Notes: a model not told the origin generated them from the sequence alone. Counted from the stretch's first letter, positions 11,830 through 20,213 are shown. The stretch: 53,765 nucleotides of DNA from Patescibacteria group bacterium (GCA_018822435.1 JAHJKD010000038.1:1-53765), one strand, 5' to 3'. A program made the numbers and translations.

Positions 11830-11853
11830 ACCGCCACATAAGGCGGTTTTTTT
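11830..11853 (+). terminator. Terminator/attenuator hairpin ACCGCCacataaGGCGGTTTTTTT
   Basis: 6-bp GC-rich stem plus U tract. Confidence 0.75.
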
Positions 11854-11879
11854 AAACACAGCTCTTTTTATCAGTTTCA

Positions 11880-11939
11880 TTGTGAGCGTTCGGCCCAACT
11901 TGTCTCGAGCTTGCCGGGAGATGGTTCGGGCGCTCACAA
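11880..11939. repeat. Inverted repeat TTGTGAGCG/CGCTCACAA upstream of the GC-rich ORF pair
   Basis: 9-bp perfect arms. Confidence 0.6.
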
Positions 11940-11978
11940 GGAGCACAAACAACCAAATGAGAGGGAGGCTTATACGAA

Positions 11979-12206
11979 ATGAGCAATTCGGAAATTAAGG
12001 AGCTCTTCGAGCTTGCTCTGGGAGCGGCTCGGAACCGCAATACCCGCAGGGTCGGATCGATTCTCACGACCATCACTTCGGCTGACGAAGAACAACCCCA
12101 CCTCCGCCCTTGGGCAGAAGAGGCTCGGGCCATCTTCAGGAACTGTGAGTCCGGCCAGTGGGAAAGCGCTATTAACCAGATCATGGCAGCCCTTGTCAGG
12201 GTCTGA
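11979..12206 (+). CDS. Hypothetical 75-aa protein on a GC-rich island
   Basis: Strong SD (gagggagg) upstream of ATG; helical W-containing motif SGQWESAINQI. Confidence 0.55.
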   Translation: MSNSEIKELFELALGAARNRNTRRVGSILTTITSADEEQPHLRPWAEEARAIFRNCESGQWESAINQIMAALVRV

Positions 12207-12220
12207 ATCAAGGAGGCGAC

Positions 12221-12448
12221 ATGCCATACGTATTGCCAAATGGATTCCGGGATCGTCTGGTCATGATCCAGACAGCGCTCAAGGCCGGTCATTGGGAACA
12301 GGCCAAGCAGGAGTCAGCCCGCATTGCGATGATGGAAGCCGAAGTCGAAATCACCTGTCTGGGCAAGATCTGGCCTCAGTCCTGCAATCCGCAAGGCTCT
12401 CGCCGTCTGCTTCAGGAGATTCAATCCATCCTCATGATCAACGGATAA
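12221..12448 (+). CDS. Hypothetical 75-aa protein on a GC-rich island
   Basis: Strong SD (aaggaggcgacATG); TPR-like KAGHWEQAKQESARI motif. Confidence 0.55.
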   Translation: MPYVLPNGFRDRLVMIQTALKAGHWEQAKQESARIAMMEAEVEITCLGKIWPQSCNPQGSRRLLQEIQSILMING

Positions 12449-12631
12449 CATCTCTCTCTGGGGGCACTATTTCAGTTTCAATGGGACGCTTAATACAATC
12501 ACCGCGTCCTCTAAACACGAAATCTTTCCGCCCCCTTCCCCCATCTGTGGAAAACTTTAAATATTGCTAAAAACCATCAAATTGTTATACTTATTTTCGT
12601 TCATACGTACTTTAAATAACAAGATACTCTT

Positions 12632-12678
12632 CCTCTCATCAGTATGTTTATAAACATTATAAACATACTGATGTGAGG
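12632..12678. promoter_or_regulatory. Long near-perfect inverted repeat (21-bp arms, 1 mismatch), candidate operator or mRNA hairpin
   Basis: CCTCTCATCAGTATGTTTATA aacat TATAAACATACTGATGTGAGG; no U tract. Confidence 0.7.
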
Positions 12679-12755
12679 AGGGGCTTGTAATTAGGGGGAT
12701 CCCATAGGGGGAGAACCAGAAAGCAGCCAATTTTAATCTCGGGGAGAATCGCAAA

Positions 12756-13082
12756 GTGAAGCACAGACGCGTATTCAACATGGAAGAGCTGAGAAGGGTT
12801 GTTGATGAGGCCGCTGAAGCTGGTGATCCGCACTTCGGGTCGGACCAGTTGCGGGAGATCGCTGCCAGGTCTGATGATCCGGAAGTAATCACGAAGGCTG
12901 GAATCTTTGCCAAGCTGTTCGAAGGTGCCGCGCAGGAGTTGGATACCTGCCAGGTACTGGAATACGATCTCAAGGAAGTAGTCCAGATTGTCCGCAGAAC
13001 CGGTAAGGTGCCGACTCTCGCCATTTTCCCCTCCATTCCCCGCCTGTTTTCCGACACGGGAGCAATCAGCCTCGGCGACTAG
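12756..13082 (+). CDS. Hypothetical 108-aa protein on a GC-rich island (GTG start)
   Basis: ggggag SD before GTG; GC-rich composition; flanked by hairpins. Confidence 0.55.
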   Translation: MKHRRVFNMEELRRVVDEAAEAGDPHFGSDQLREIAARSDDPEVITKAGIFAKLFEGAAQELDTCQVLEYDLKEVVQIVRRTGKVPTLAIFPSIPRLFSDTGAISLGD

Positions 13083-13097
13083 CCACTGATTGCTCCC
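13058..13097. repeat. Inverted repeat spanning the stop codon, GGGAGCAATCAG/CTGATTGCTCCC
   Basis: 12-bp perfect arms. Confidence 0.75.
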
Positions 13098-13129
13098 AAA
13101 TTCCCACTCAAATTGAAATCACCAAAACA

Positions 13130-13153
13130 GCCCCTCAAGTGCGGGGCCTTTTC
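13130..13153 (+). terminator. Terminator GCCCCtcaagtgcGGGGCcttttc
   Basis: Stem-loop followed by T-rich run. Confidence 0.65.
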
Positions 13154-13212
13154 TTTCTATCTTTTCCCGGTCTAACTTGAAATATAATAAAATTATGTTA
13201 TTCTAAGATCTA

Positions 13213-15816
13213 ATGACTAAAATCGAAAAACAAAAATTTACCAAGCTACAACAGCATCTAAAAAAGAATTGGTCTTTTGTTGAAGACGACTACGAAGGTT
13301 GCCGTACTTTAGTTATGATTGCCAGTTTTTCTTTAGATCCTGAAGAACTTCGAAAAGTTTTTGGCATAGAGTTCTACGAGGAACGTTTATTATATTTTAT
13401 CGGCTTATTAAAGAATCCAAATACTAAAATAATATACATTAGTTCTTTAAGGATAGACCCGGTCATCGTCGACTACTATCTTACAATGTATTCCGATTCA
13501 TCATCTCAGAAAAAAGACATGAAATCCCGCCTTGTCATGCTTCAGGCCGGCGACTCCGGCTCTTATCTGGCTTTGACTCAGAAGGTATTAAAAAACAAGA
13601 AGTTAATAAAAGAAATTAAAGACGAGATTCCAAATAAAAAACAAGCCGTATTGCGTTGCTTTAATTCTACGCAAGATGAAGAAGATCTGGCCGTAAAATT
13701 AGGCGTTCCTCTCTTTGCCCCTTCATCCAAACTGGTTCCCTTGGGTTCCAAGTCTGGTTCCCGCGAAACTTTCAAAGCAGCCGGCGTAAAAGTTCCTCCT
13801 GGTGTAGAAAACATCATGAATGAAGACGGTCTTATCAAAGCTTTGCGTAGTATGAAACGCCGCAATCCAAAATTGCAAAAAGTAATTCTAAAATTTAATT
13901 ATAGTTTTTCCGGCGGGGGCAATGCCATTTTAAATGTCGCCAAATTGCCTGGAAAAAAAGAAGAGATTATTAAATATGTTCTTCGCTATTTAAGGCCGAT
14001 AGAAACTGATTTACTGACAAAAAAATATTTAGAAAAATTATTCAAATTTGGCGGTATTGTAGAAGAATGGATGATGGGCGCTAAAACAGACTCACCATCT
14101 GCCCAGTTAAATATTCTTCCCAATAAAAAGGTCGAGCTGATTTCTACTCATGAACAATTACTTGATGAAGAAACTCAGCAAACGTATTTAGGCTGTCGCT
14201 TTCCCGCTAAAAAATCAAATACTAAAGTTATTTCCCAGGCAGGGATGAAGATTGGCAATTACCTGGCAAAGAAAGGTGTGATTGGACGATTTGCGATTGA
14301 CTTTGTCGTGAATAAATCTGGCAACCGGACCGATGTCCGTGCCATTGAAATAAACTTAAGAAAAGGCGGGACTACACATCCGTATTTCATGACCAAGCTT
14401 ATAACAGGAGCTAAGCCGGATAAGAATGGCATGCTTCGTATTGATGGCCGCCGTGTTTTTTATTATGCCTTTGATAATATCAAGCACCCGGAATACGCCC
14501 ATCTTGACGCCAAGACTTTGATCGAGATTGTTCATCAATCTGGCCTAGAATACGATCCAGAAACTCAGACTGGCATAGTCCTGCATCTGCTCGGCGCTAT
14601 TAAAACATTTCATAAATTTGGTGCTGTTTGCATTGCCCGGTCACCCAAAGCCGCCGAACAATTATATTTTTTATTAATAAGAGTAGTTAATAAATACTTA
14701 GAAGAAAAACAGGAAGTCAAAGTCAAAAAAGAAGACACGATCGTCAACAAAAATCGCTTAGTCGAAACATTTGGCAAACTTGTCAGAATAGATAGCCCGC
14801 CCGGAGAAGAAAAATTATTATCAGACGCGCTTTTTGACAAATTTAAATCCCTGGGTTTTAAAACCACTCAGGATGAATTTTGGAATATTTTAGTAAAGAT
14901 CCCGGGCCGTGGTAATATCCCTTTTCTATTATCCGCCCACATGGATGTCGTTCAGCCTTGCCGGAATGTCCAGCCGGTTGTCCGGGGTGATAAAATCATG
15001 TCGGCCGGTGATACTGTTCTTGGTGCTGATGACAAGGCCGCTATCGCTTATATTCTAGAATTAGTAAATATATTAGAGGAACAAAAGATTCCTCATCGTC
15101 CTTTGGAATTACTATTCACAGTACGGGAAGAAACTTTTTTTGGGGGCGTTCTTGATATGGACACAACAAAAATTACTTCACCTATGGGCTATGTCATAGA
15201 CGGGGCCAAAATCGGAGAGATCGATATTTCCGCGCCCTGGCTCATGCATATGAAAATTGAGGTAAAAGGCAAGGCCGCTCACTCTGGCGTAAATCCGGAA
15301 GAGGGCATAAATGCTATTAAGATCGCTTCTGAAGCCATTAGTAAAATTCCTTTAGGCCGCATTGATAGTGAAACCACTGCTAACATTGGCACCATTAAAG
15401 GCGGCCACGCCTTAAATACTGTTCCTAATAAGGTAGAGATAGTGGCTGAAGCCCGCAGCCTCGATCGGAAAAAATTAGAAGAGCAAGTCGAGCGCATGAC
15501 CAAGGCATTTGAAGACGCCGCCGAAAAACACCACGGCATTGTCCAGATCGAAACCAAGATTCCTTATGACGGATATGTCTTTGATAAAGAGGATGTCTTT
15601 ATTCAAAAGACAGCCGACATTATGAAAAAAGCCGGCATCACTCCGGAAGTCAGAAAAGCCATGGGCGGCTCTGATGCCAATGAACTTATTTCCAAAGGCA
15701 TTAAGGTCCTGGACATCGGCACGGGCATGGAAAAACCCCATACTACAAAAGAGTCGATCGCTATACCGGAAATGATAAAAATGGTAAAATTCCTGCTGGA
15801 AGCAGTAAGGATTTAA
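13213..15816 (+). CDS. Fusion: N-terminal ATP-grasp ligase (PGM1/peptide-ligase-like) and C-terminal M20 peptidase (peptidase T-like)
   Basis: N-term: VILKFNYSFSGGGNA, GRFAIDFVV, AIEINLRKGGTTHPYFMTKLITG. C-term: LLSAHMDVV, VLGADDKAAIAYILE, FTVREETFFGG, AMGGSDANEL. Confidence 0.82.
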   Translation: MTKIEKQKFTKLQQHLKKNWSFVEDDYEGCRTLVMIASFSLDPEELRKVFGIEFYEERLLYFIGLLKNPNTKIIYISSLRIDPVIVDYYLTMYSDSSSQKKDMKSRLVMLQAGDSGSYLALTQKVLKNKKLIKEIKDEIPNKKQAVLRCFNSTQDEEDLAVKLGVPLFAPSSKLVPLGSKSGSRETFKAAGVKVPPGVENIMNEDGLIKALRSMKRRNPKLQKVILKFNYSFSGGGNAILNVAKLPGKKEEIIKYVLRYLRPIETDLLTKKYLEKLFKFGGIVEEWMMGAKTDSPSAQLNILPNKKVELISTHEQLLDEETQQTYLGCRFPAKKSNTKVISQAGMKIGNYLAKKGVIGRFAIDFVVNKSGNRTDVRAIEINLRKGGTTHPYFMTKLITGAKPDKNGMLRIDGRRVFYYAFDNIKHPEYAHLDAKTLIEIVHQSGLEYDPETQTGIVLHLLGAIKTFHKFGAVCIARSPKAAEQLYFLLIRVVNKYLEEKQEVKVKKEDTIVNKNRLVETFGKLVRIDSPPGEEKLLSDALFDKFKSLGFKTTQDEFWNILVKIPGRGNIPFLLSAHMDVVQPCRNVQPVVRGDKIMSAGDTVLGADDKAAIAYILELVNILEEQKIPHRPLELLFTVREETFFGGVLDMDTTKITSPMGYVIDGAKIGEIDISAPWLMHMKIEVKGKAAHSGVNPEEGINAIKIASEAISKIPLGRIDSETTANIGTIKGGHALNTVPNKVEIVAEARSLDRKKLEEQVERMTKAFEDAAEKHHGIVQIETKIPYDGYVFDKEDVFIQKTADIMKKAGITPEVRKAMGGSDANELISKGIKVLDIGTGMEKPHTTKESIAIPEMIKMVKFLLEAVRI

Positions 15817-15819
15817 TTA

Positions 15820-16248
15820 ATGGATTCTAAAAAAGTTAAAAAAGCTTTTAAAGATAGTATATTATCTTTTCAGACCAGCATGCCTATTTTAATAGGCGTT
15901 ATTTTATTGTTAGGAATTTCTGAAGTTGTCATTCCTTCTTCTTATTATCAGAACGTGTTTACCGGCAACAGCCTTCTTGATCCTATCATCGGCGCCACTT
16001 TTGGCTCCTGGTTCGCGGGCAACCCTATCACTGGCTATATCATTGGCGGAGAATTTCTGAACCAAGGCGTTTCCATCGTGGCTGTAGCTGCTTTCCTGAT
16101 GGCCTGGGTTACTGTCGGTGTGATGCAAATGCCGATCGAGATGGCTATTATGGGTCGCAAGTTCACTCTTTACCGGGCGGCCGCTGCCTACATATCTGCC
16201 ATTATAGTCGCCATATTAATTGCTTTATCAGTAAGCGCAGTCACATGA
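15820..16248 (+). CDS. Permease half-protein (DUF318/ArsP-like), N-terminal half
   Basis: Multi-TM; GATFGSWFAGNPITGYIIGGEFLNQG; overlaps next gene by 4 nt. Confidence 0.6.
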   Translation: MDSKKVKKAFKDSILSFQTSMPILIGVILLLGISEVVIPSSYYQNVFTGNSLLDPIIGATFGSWFAGNPITGYIIGGEFLNQGVSIVAVAAFLMAWVTVGVMQMPIEMAIMGRKFTLYRAAAAYISAIIVAILIALSVSAVT

Positions 16249-16790
16249 ACGGAAATACCAAACATTATATAAAAACTTATGGCGGCTGGCTTTTTCTCGG
16301 TTGCTGCGTCTTGATTTATATCGGGCTGATGGTTTTTGATACGAATCTCGGCATTCAGGTTTTGAAAAAATTCGGTGCCATCTTATGGGAAATCCTGCCG
16401 GTCATGATCATCGTTGTTCTTTTCGTCTTTTTCTTTAATCTGTTTCTCGACCCGAAAAAAATCTCTAAGTTCTTTGGCAAAAAATCTGGCGCTAAAGGCT
16501 GGACTCTGGCCATTCTCGGCGGCATCCTTTCTTCCGGCCCCGGCTATATGTGGTATCCCATGCTGGAAGACATGCGCAAACGGGGTATGCGTCCCTCCCT
16601 GGCTGTCGCATTTCTATATAATCGTGGTGTCCAGATCCCCCTTCTGCCCATGATGCTTTTCTATTTTGGATTTTGGTTTACCATTTTCATGACAATCTAT
16701 ATGACAATATTTTCTGTAATTAACGGTTTCGCTGTTGAAAAATTAATAGCTTTAAAAAAACCGAAAAAAATCTTTTCCAGAAAAAATTGA
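16245..16790 (+). CDS. Permease half-protein (DUF318/ArsP-like), C-terminal half
   Basis: Multi-TM; GGILSSGPGYMWYPMLEDMRKRGMRPSLAVAFLYNRGVQIPLLP. Confidence 0.6.
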   Translation: MNGNTKHYIKTYGGWLFLGCCVLIYIGLMVFDTNLGIQVLKKFGAILWEILPVMIIVVLFVFFFNLFLDPKKISKFFGKKSGAKGWTLAILGGILSSGPGYMWYPMLEDMRKRGMRPSLAVAFLYNRGVQIPLLPMMLFYFGFWFTIFMTIYMTIFSVINGFAVEKLIALKKPKKIFSRKN

Positions 16791-16797
16791 CCGTCAA

Positions 16798-16873
16798 CGG
16801 AGTGTGGCGCAGTTGGTAGCGCGTTCGCCTGGGGGGCGAGAGGCCGCTGGTTCAAGTCCAGTCACTCCGACCA
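16798..16873 (+). tRNA. tRNA-Pro (anticodon GGG), CCA encoded
   Basis: CGGAGTG...CACTCCG acceptor, CTGGGGG anticodon loop, TTCAAGT T-loop. Confidence 0.95.
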
Positions 16874-16933
16874 ATTTTCCACCATTTATTTTGACAATCC
16901 CATCAAAATCATTTATTCTAAAATCAGTAAGGT

Positions 16934-16961
16934 AAAACAAGGCGTCCCGTCCTTGTTTTTT
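16934..16961 (+). terminator. Terminator downstream of tRNA-Pro
   Basis: AAAACAAGG cgtcccgt CCTTGTTTT. Confidence 0.75.
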
Positions 16962-16967
16962 ATTTAA

Positions 16968-17184
16968 ATTTGGAACACGAAAACAAGAAAGGACGAAGAA
17001 CAAGAAGGTATTTACTTTACTGATATTAATAAGGATAGTGACAAATTTATTAGTAATTTTTATTAATGAAATTAGGTCGCTTGGCAAACAAATTTCGCTT
17101 TGAAACAAGTCCTGGCCTGCAGGTTAAATGAATAGTGCAACTACCTTCGAGCTTTTCAAAATTTCGTACTTTCGTGTTCCAAAT
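16968..17184. mobile_element. Possible MITE-like/non-autonomous repeat element with 15-bp terminal inverted repeats
   Basis: ATTTGGAACACGAAA 16968-16982 and TTTCGTGTTCCAAAT 17170-17184 are perfect inverse complements; no credible internal ORF. Confidence 0.5.
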
Positions 17185-17196
17185 CAACACTAATCT

Positions 17197-19308
17197 ATGC
17201 ACCAACTCCTAAAAAAACATTTCGGCTTTGATCAATTCCGGCCCTTGCAGGAAGAAATCATTGATAATGTCCTGGCTGGAAAAGACAGTCTGGTTCTGAT
17301 GCCGACCGGCGGAGGCAAGTCGCTTTGTTATCAATTGCCCGCTTTAAAATTTCCCGGTCTTACCCTGGTGGTCTCGCCTTTGATTTCCCTCATGAAAGAC
17401 CAGGTCGATGCCTTAGAAGCCAACGGCATTCCCACTGCTTTTATAAACAGTTCGCTAGACTATGCCCAAATACAAGATGTCCAGGCCCGGGCCAGCAAAG
17501 GTAAAATCAAATTATTATATATTGCTCCGGAGCGTTTAACCATGAGAAATTTTCAGGAATTTTTATGTGATGTAAAAGTCAGCCTCATTGCCATTGACGA
17601 AGCCCACTGCATTTCCGAATGGGGCCATGATTTCCGGCCTGACTACCGGAGCCTGATAATCCTTAGAAAAAGATTCCCTCAAGTTCCGGTCATGGCCCTC
17701 ACCGCCACAGCCACCCAAAAAGTCCGGGAAGACATTGTTGAGCAATTAGATTTAAAAAAAGCCGGACATTTTATTTCCAGCTTCAACCGCGCCAATCTGA
17801 ATTATCATATCCGCCCCAAACAAAATACTTTTAATAATCTTCTGGCTTTACTGAAAAAACATAAAGATCAATCTACTATTATATATTGCTTTTCCCGCAA
17901 AGACACGGAAGAGCTGGCCCGTGAACTGTCTTATGAGAATTTTAAAGCCCTGCCTTATCACGCCGGCCTGGATCCAAATGTCCGCCAACGAAATCAAGAA
18001 AAGTTCATTCATGATAAAGTTCCCATTATTGTCGCCACGATTGCATTTGGCATGGGCATAGACAAGCCTGACGTCCGCCTGATCGTGCATTATAGCCTGC
18101 CCAAGACTATAGAGGGCTATTATCAGGAGACAGGCCGGGCCGGCCGTGACGACCTGCCCGCCGACTGCGTCTTATTTTATTCCCCGGGCGACCAGTTCAA
18201 GCAGACGTTTTTTATTGACCAGATCGAAGACCTAGACGAACAGGAAAAAGCCCGGAAAAAGCTCAGCCAGATCGTCACGTTTTGCGAGTCACCCAAATGC
18301 CGCCGCCAAATATTATTGGAATATTTTGGGGAAAAATACGAAAAAAAAAATTGTAAAAGCTGTGATGCTTGCCTTACCCCACAAGAGGAATTTGAGGCCA
18401 CGGAGATCACCCAGAAAATAATTTCCGCCATCGCCAAAACCAATCAAAGATTTGGCGCCAATTATATTATCAAAGTCCTGCGCGGCTCCAGTTTAAAAAA
18501 GATCCGGGCGGACGGCAGCCATGAATTATCAGTCTTTGGTATTGTCAACGACTTCTCTGAACCAGAATTAAAATTTATTATCCGGCAGTTAATTTCCGAA
18601 AAATATTTATTCCAAACACCGGGTAAATACGCGGTCTTAAAATTAACTAAAAAGGCCCTGAATTTTATTGAGCAAAAAGAAAAATTAACCCTGTCTAAAC
18701 CGAAAAGCGGTTTTGCCACAAGCCAGGCCAAAGGCCAACAAGAACTAGAATATGATTCTACCCTTTTTGAAAAATTGCGCAGCCTTAGGAAAGAAATCGC
18801 TGACAAAAAAAAGGTCCCCCCATTTGTCATCTTTGGCGACCGGTCTCTGCAGGAGATGGCTTTTTATTTTCCCCAGACCAAAGACACCTTCATCAGGATA
18901 TCCGGCGTGGGCCAGGAAAAATTAAAAAAATTCAGTGATGCATTTTTAAAAGAAATTCGAGCGTTTGCCCAGGCAAAAAAAATAGAAGAAAAACCCATGC
19001 GTTCTCAAAAGCCTAAAAGCCTGACTTACAATGAAACTAAAAGACTGCTCTTAAAGAAAATGTCTCTGGCAGAAATTGCCAAGCAGCGGGGAATGGCGAC
19101 AGGCACAATTATTGACCATCTGGAAAAACTGATCCAGGCAGGTGAAGATATTAATATCGATCATTTAAAACCGCCGGCCAAGCGCCTGAATAAAATAAAA
19201 CAAGCCTTTTTACAGGCAGATGGCCCCCAGCTGAAACCGATCCGGGATATCCTGGGAGATGATTATTCTTATGATGAATTGAAAATGGCCCGGATGTTTT
19301 TAAATTAA
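17197..19308 (+). CDS. recQ: ATP-dependent DNA helicase RecQ
   Basis: LMPTGGGKSLCYQLPAL, IDEAHCISEWGHDFRPDY, QETGRAGRD; RQC and HRDC regions. Confidence 0.96.
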   Translation: MHQLLKKHFGFDQFRPLQEEIIDNVLAGKDSLVLMPTGGGKSLCYQLPALKFPGLTLVVSPLISLMKDQVDALEANGIPTAFINSSLDYAQIQDVQARASKGKIKLLYIAPERLTMRNFQEFLCDVKVSLIAIDEAHCISEWGHDFRPDYRSLIILRKRFPQVPVMALTATATQKVREDIVEQLDLKKAGHFISSFNRANLNYHIRPKQNTFNNLLALLKKHKDQSTIIYCFSRKDTEELARELSYENFKALPYHAGLDPNVRQRNQEKFIHDKVPIIVATIAFGMGIDKPDVRLIVHYSLPKTIEGYYQETGRAGRDDLPADCVLFYSPGDQFKQTFFIDQIEDLDEQEKARKKLSQIVTFCESPKCRRQILLEYFGEKYEKKNCKSCDACLTPQEEFEATEITQKIISAIAKTNQRFGANYIIKVLRGSSLKKIRADGSHELSVFGIVNDFSEPELKFIIRQLISEKYLFQTPGKYAVLKLTKKALNFIEQKEKLTLSKPKSGFATSQAKGQQELEYDSTLFEKLRSLRKEIADKKKVPPFVIFGDRSLQEMAFYFPQTKDTFIRISGVGQEKLKKFSDAFLKEIRAFAQAKKIEEKPMRSQKPKSLTYNETKRLLLKKMSLAEIAKQRGMATGTIIDHLEKLIQAGEDINIDHLKPPAKRLNKIKQAFLQADGPQLKPIRDILGDDYSYDELKMARMFLN

Positions 19309-19310
19309 AA

Positions 19311-19335
19311 AACCACGGTCTAAACCGCGGCTTTT
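19311..19335. terminator. Shared terminator between convergent recQ and rpmB
   Basis: aaaaCCACGGTctaaACCGCGGctttttt. Confidence 0.65.
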
Positions 19336-19499
19336 TTAGTTTGTGTCTTGATGCACTTAGTACAGGCAGTAATTTTCTTTCCATTTACAGTCGCTGGCTG
19401 CAAATTAGCTTTCTGCCTTTTGATTGTCGCAATATTGGAATGAGATCGGATATTGCTTTTGAGGTACTGCTTTCCGCAGACATCACATTGCTTTGCCAT
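19320..19499 (-). CDS. rpmB: Ribosomal protein L28 (59 aa, not in the ORF track)
   Basis: Minus-strand translation MAKQCDVCGKQYLKSNIRSHSNIATIKRQKANLQPATVNGKKITACTKCIKTQTKKAAV. Confidence 0.93.
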   Translation of the reverse strand: MAKQCDVCGKQYLKSNIRSHSNIATIKRQKANLQPATVNGKKITACTKCIKTQTKKAAV

Positions 19500-19583
19500 A
19501 TAGTTGGTTCTAATTTAATAAAAAATTGCTTTTACCAGCAATATTGACTATAATTTAACAGTTATTTTTAAATTTGTCAAAAC

Positions 19584-20213
19584 ATGCTAATTTCACTGCT
19601 TTTTGAGGACCCGACCATCTTTTTTATCTGGATCTTGGCGGTTATATTCGGTATCACAATTCATGAATTTTCCCATGTCCTGTCCGCTTACTGGCAAGGG
19701 GACAATACTGGCCAAGCCATGGGCCGGCTTACTTTAAATCCATTAAAGCACCTGGATCCCATCGGCACGGTCATGATCATGTTCATCGGCTTTGGCTGGG
19801 GCAAGCCCGCACCCTATAATCCTTATAACCTCAAATACAAAAAGTGGGGCCCGGCTTTGGTTTCAATCGCTGGTCCGGCCTCTAATGTTATATCATTGTT
19901 AGTTTTCGGAATTATTCTAAAATTAATAATTACTTATTCATCTCTGCCCGCTGACAACCTCTTAATCATCTTTTTATTCAGCCTTATTCAGATGAACTTA
20001 ATTCTTGCCCTATTTAACCTCCTGCCAATTCCGCCTCTTGATGGCTCTAAAGTTTTGTTCACGCTAATACCTGTTAAGCATTCAAACGCCATTATGTTTA
20101 TGGAAAGATATGGTATGTGGATGTTGCTAGTAGTCCTCATTTTCGGTTCATCCTATTTATTCGCATTTTATTCTGTGATATATAATTGGATAATAGATGT
20201 CTTGGTTTTATAG
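19584..20213 (+). CDS. Site-2 protease family (M50) membrane metalloprotease
   Basis: FGITIHEFSHVLSAYWQGD (HExxH) and LLPIPPLDGSKVL. Confidence 0.92.
   Translation: MLISLLFEDPTIFFIWILAVIFGITIHEFSHVLSAYWQGDNTGQAMGRLTLNPLKHLDPIGTVMIMFIGFGWGKPAPYNPYNLKYKKWGPALVSIAGPASNVISLLVFGIILKLIITYSSLPADNLLIIFLFSLIQMNLILALFNLLPIPPLDGSKVLFTLIPVKHSNAIMFMERYGMWMLLVVLIFGSSYLFAFYSVIYNWIIDVLVL

Noticed and set aside
11852-12292. Antisense ORFs 11852..12292 and 11970..12239 on the minus strand
   Set aside because: They overlap the plus-strand ORFs that have strong SD sites; GC-rich sequence produces long spurious antisense frames.
16794-17108. Minus-strand 104-aa ORF ending ...VTGLEPAASRPPGERATNCATLR
   Set aside because: It reads through the complement of tRNA-Pro; a well-known spurious annotation type.
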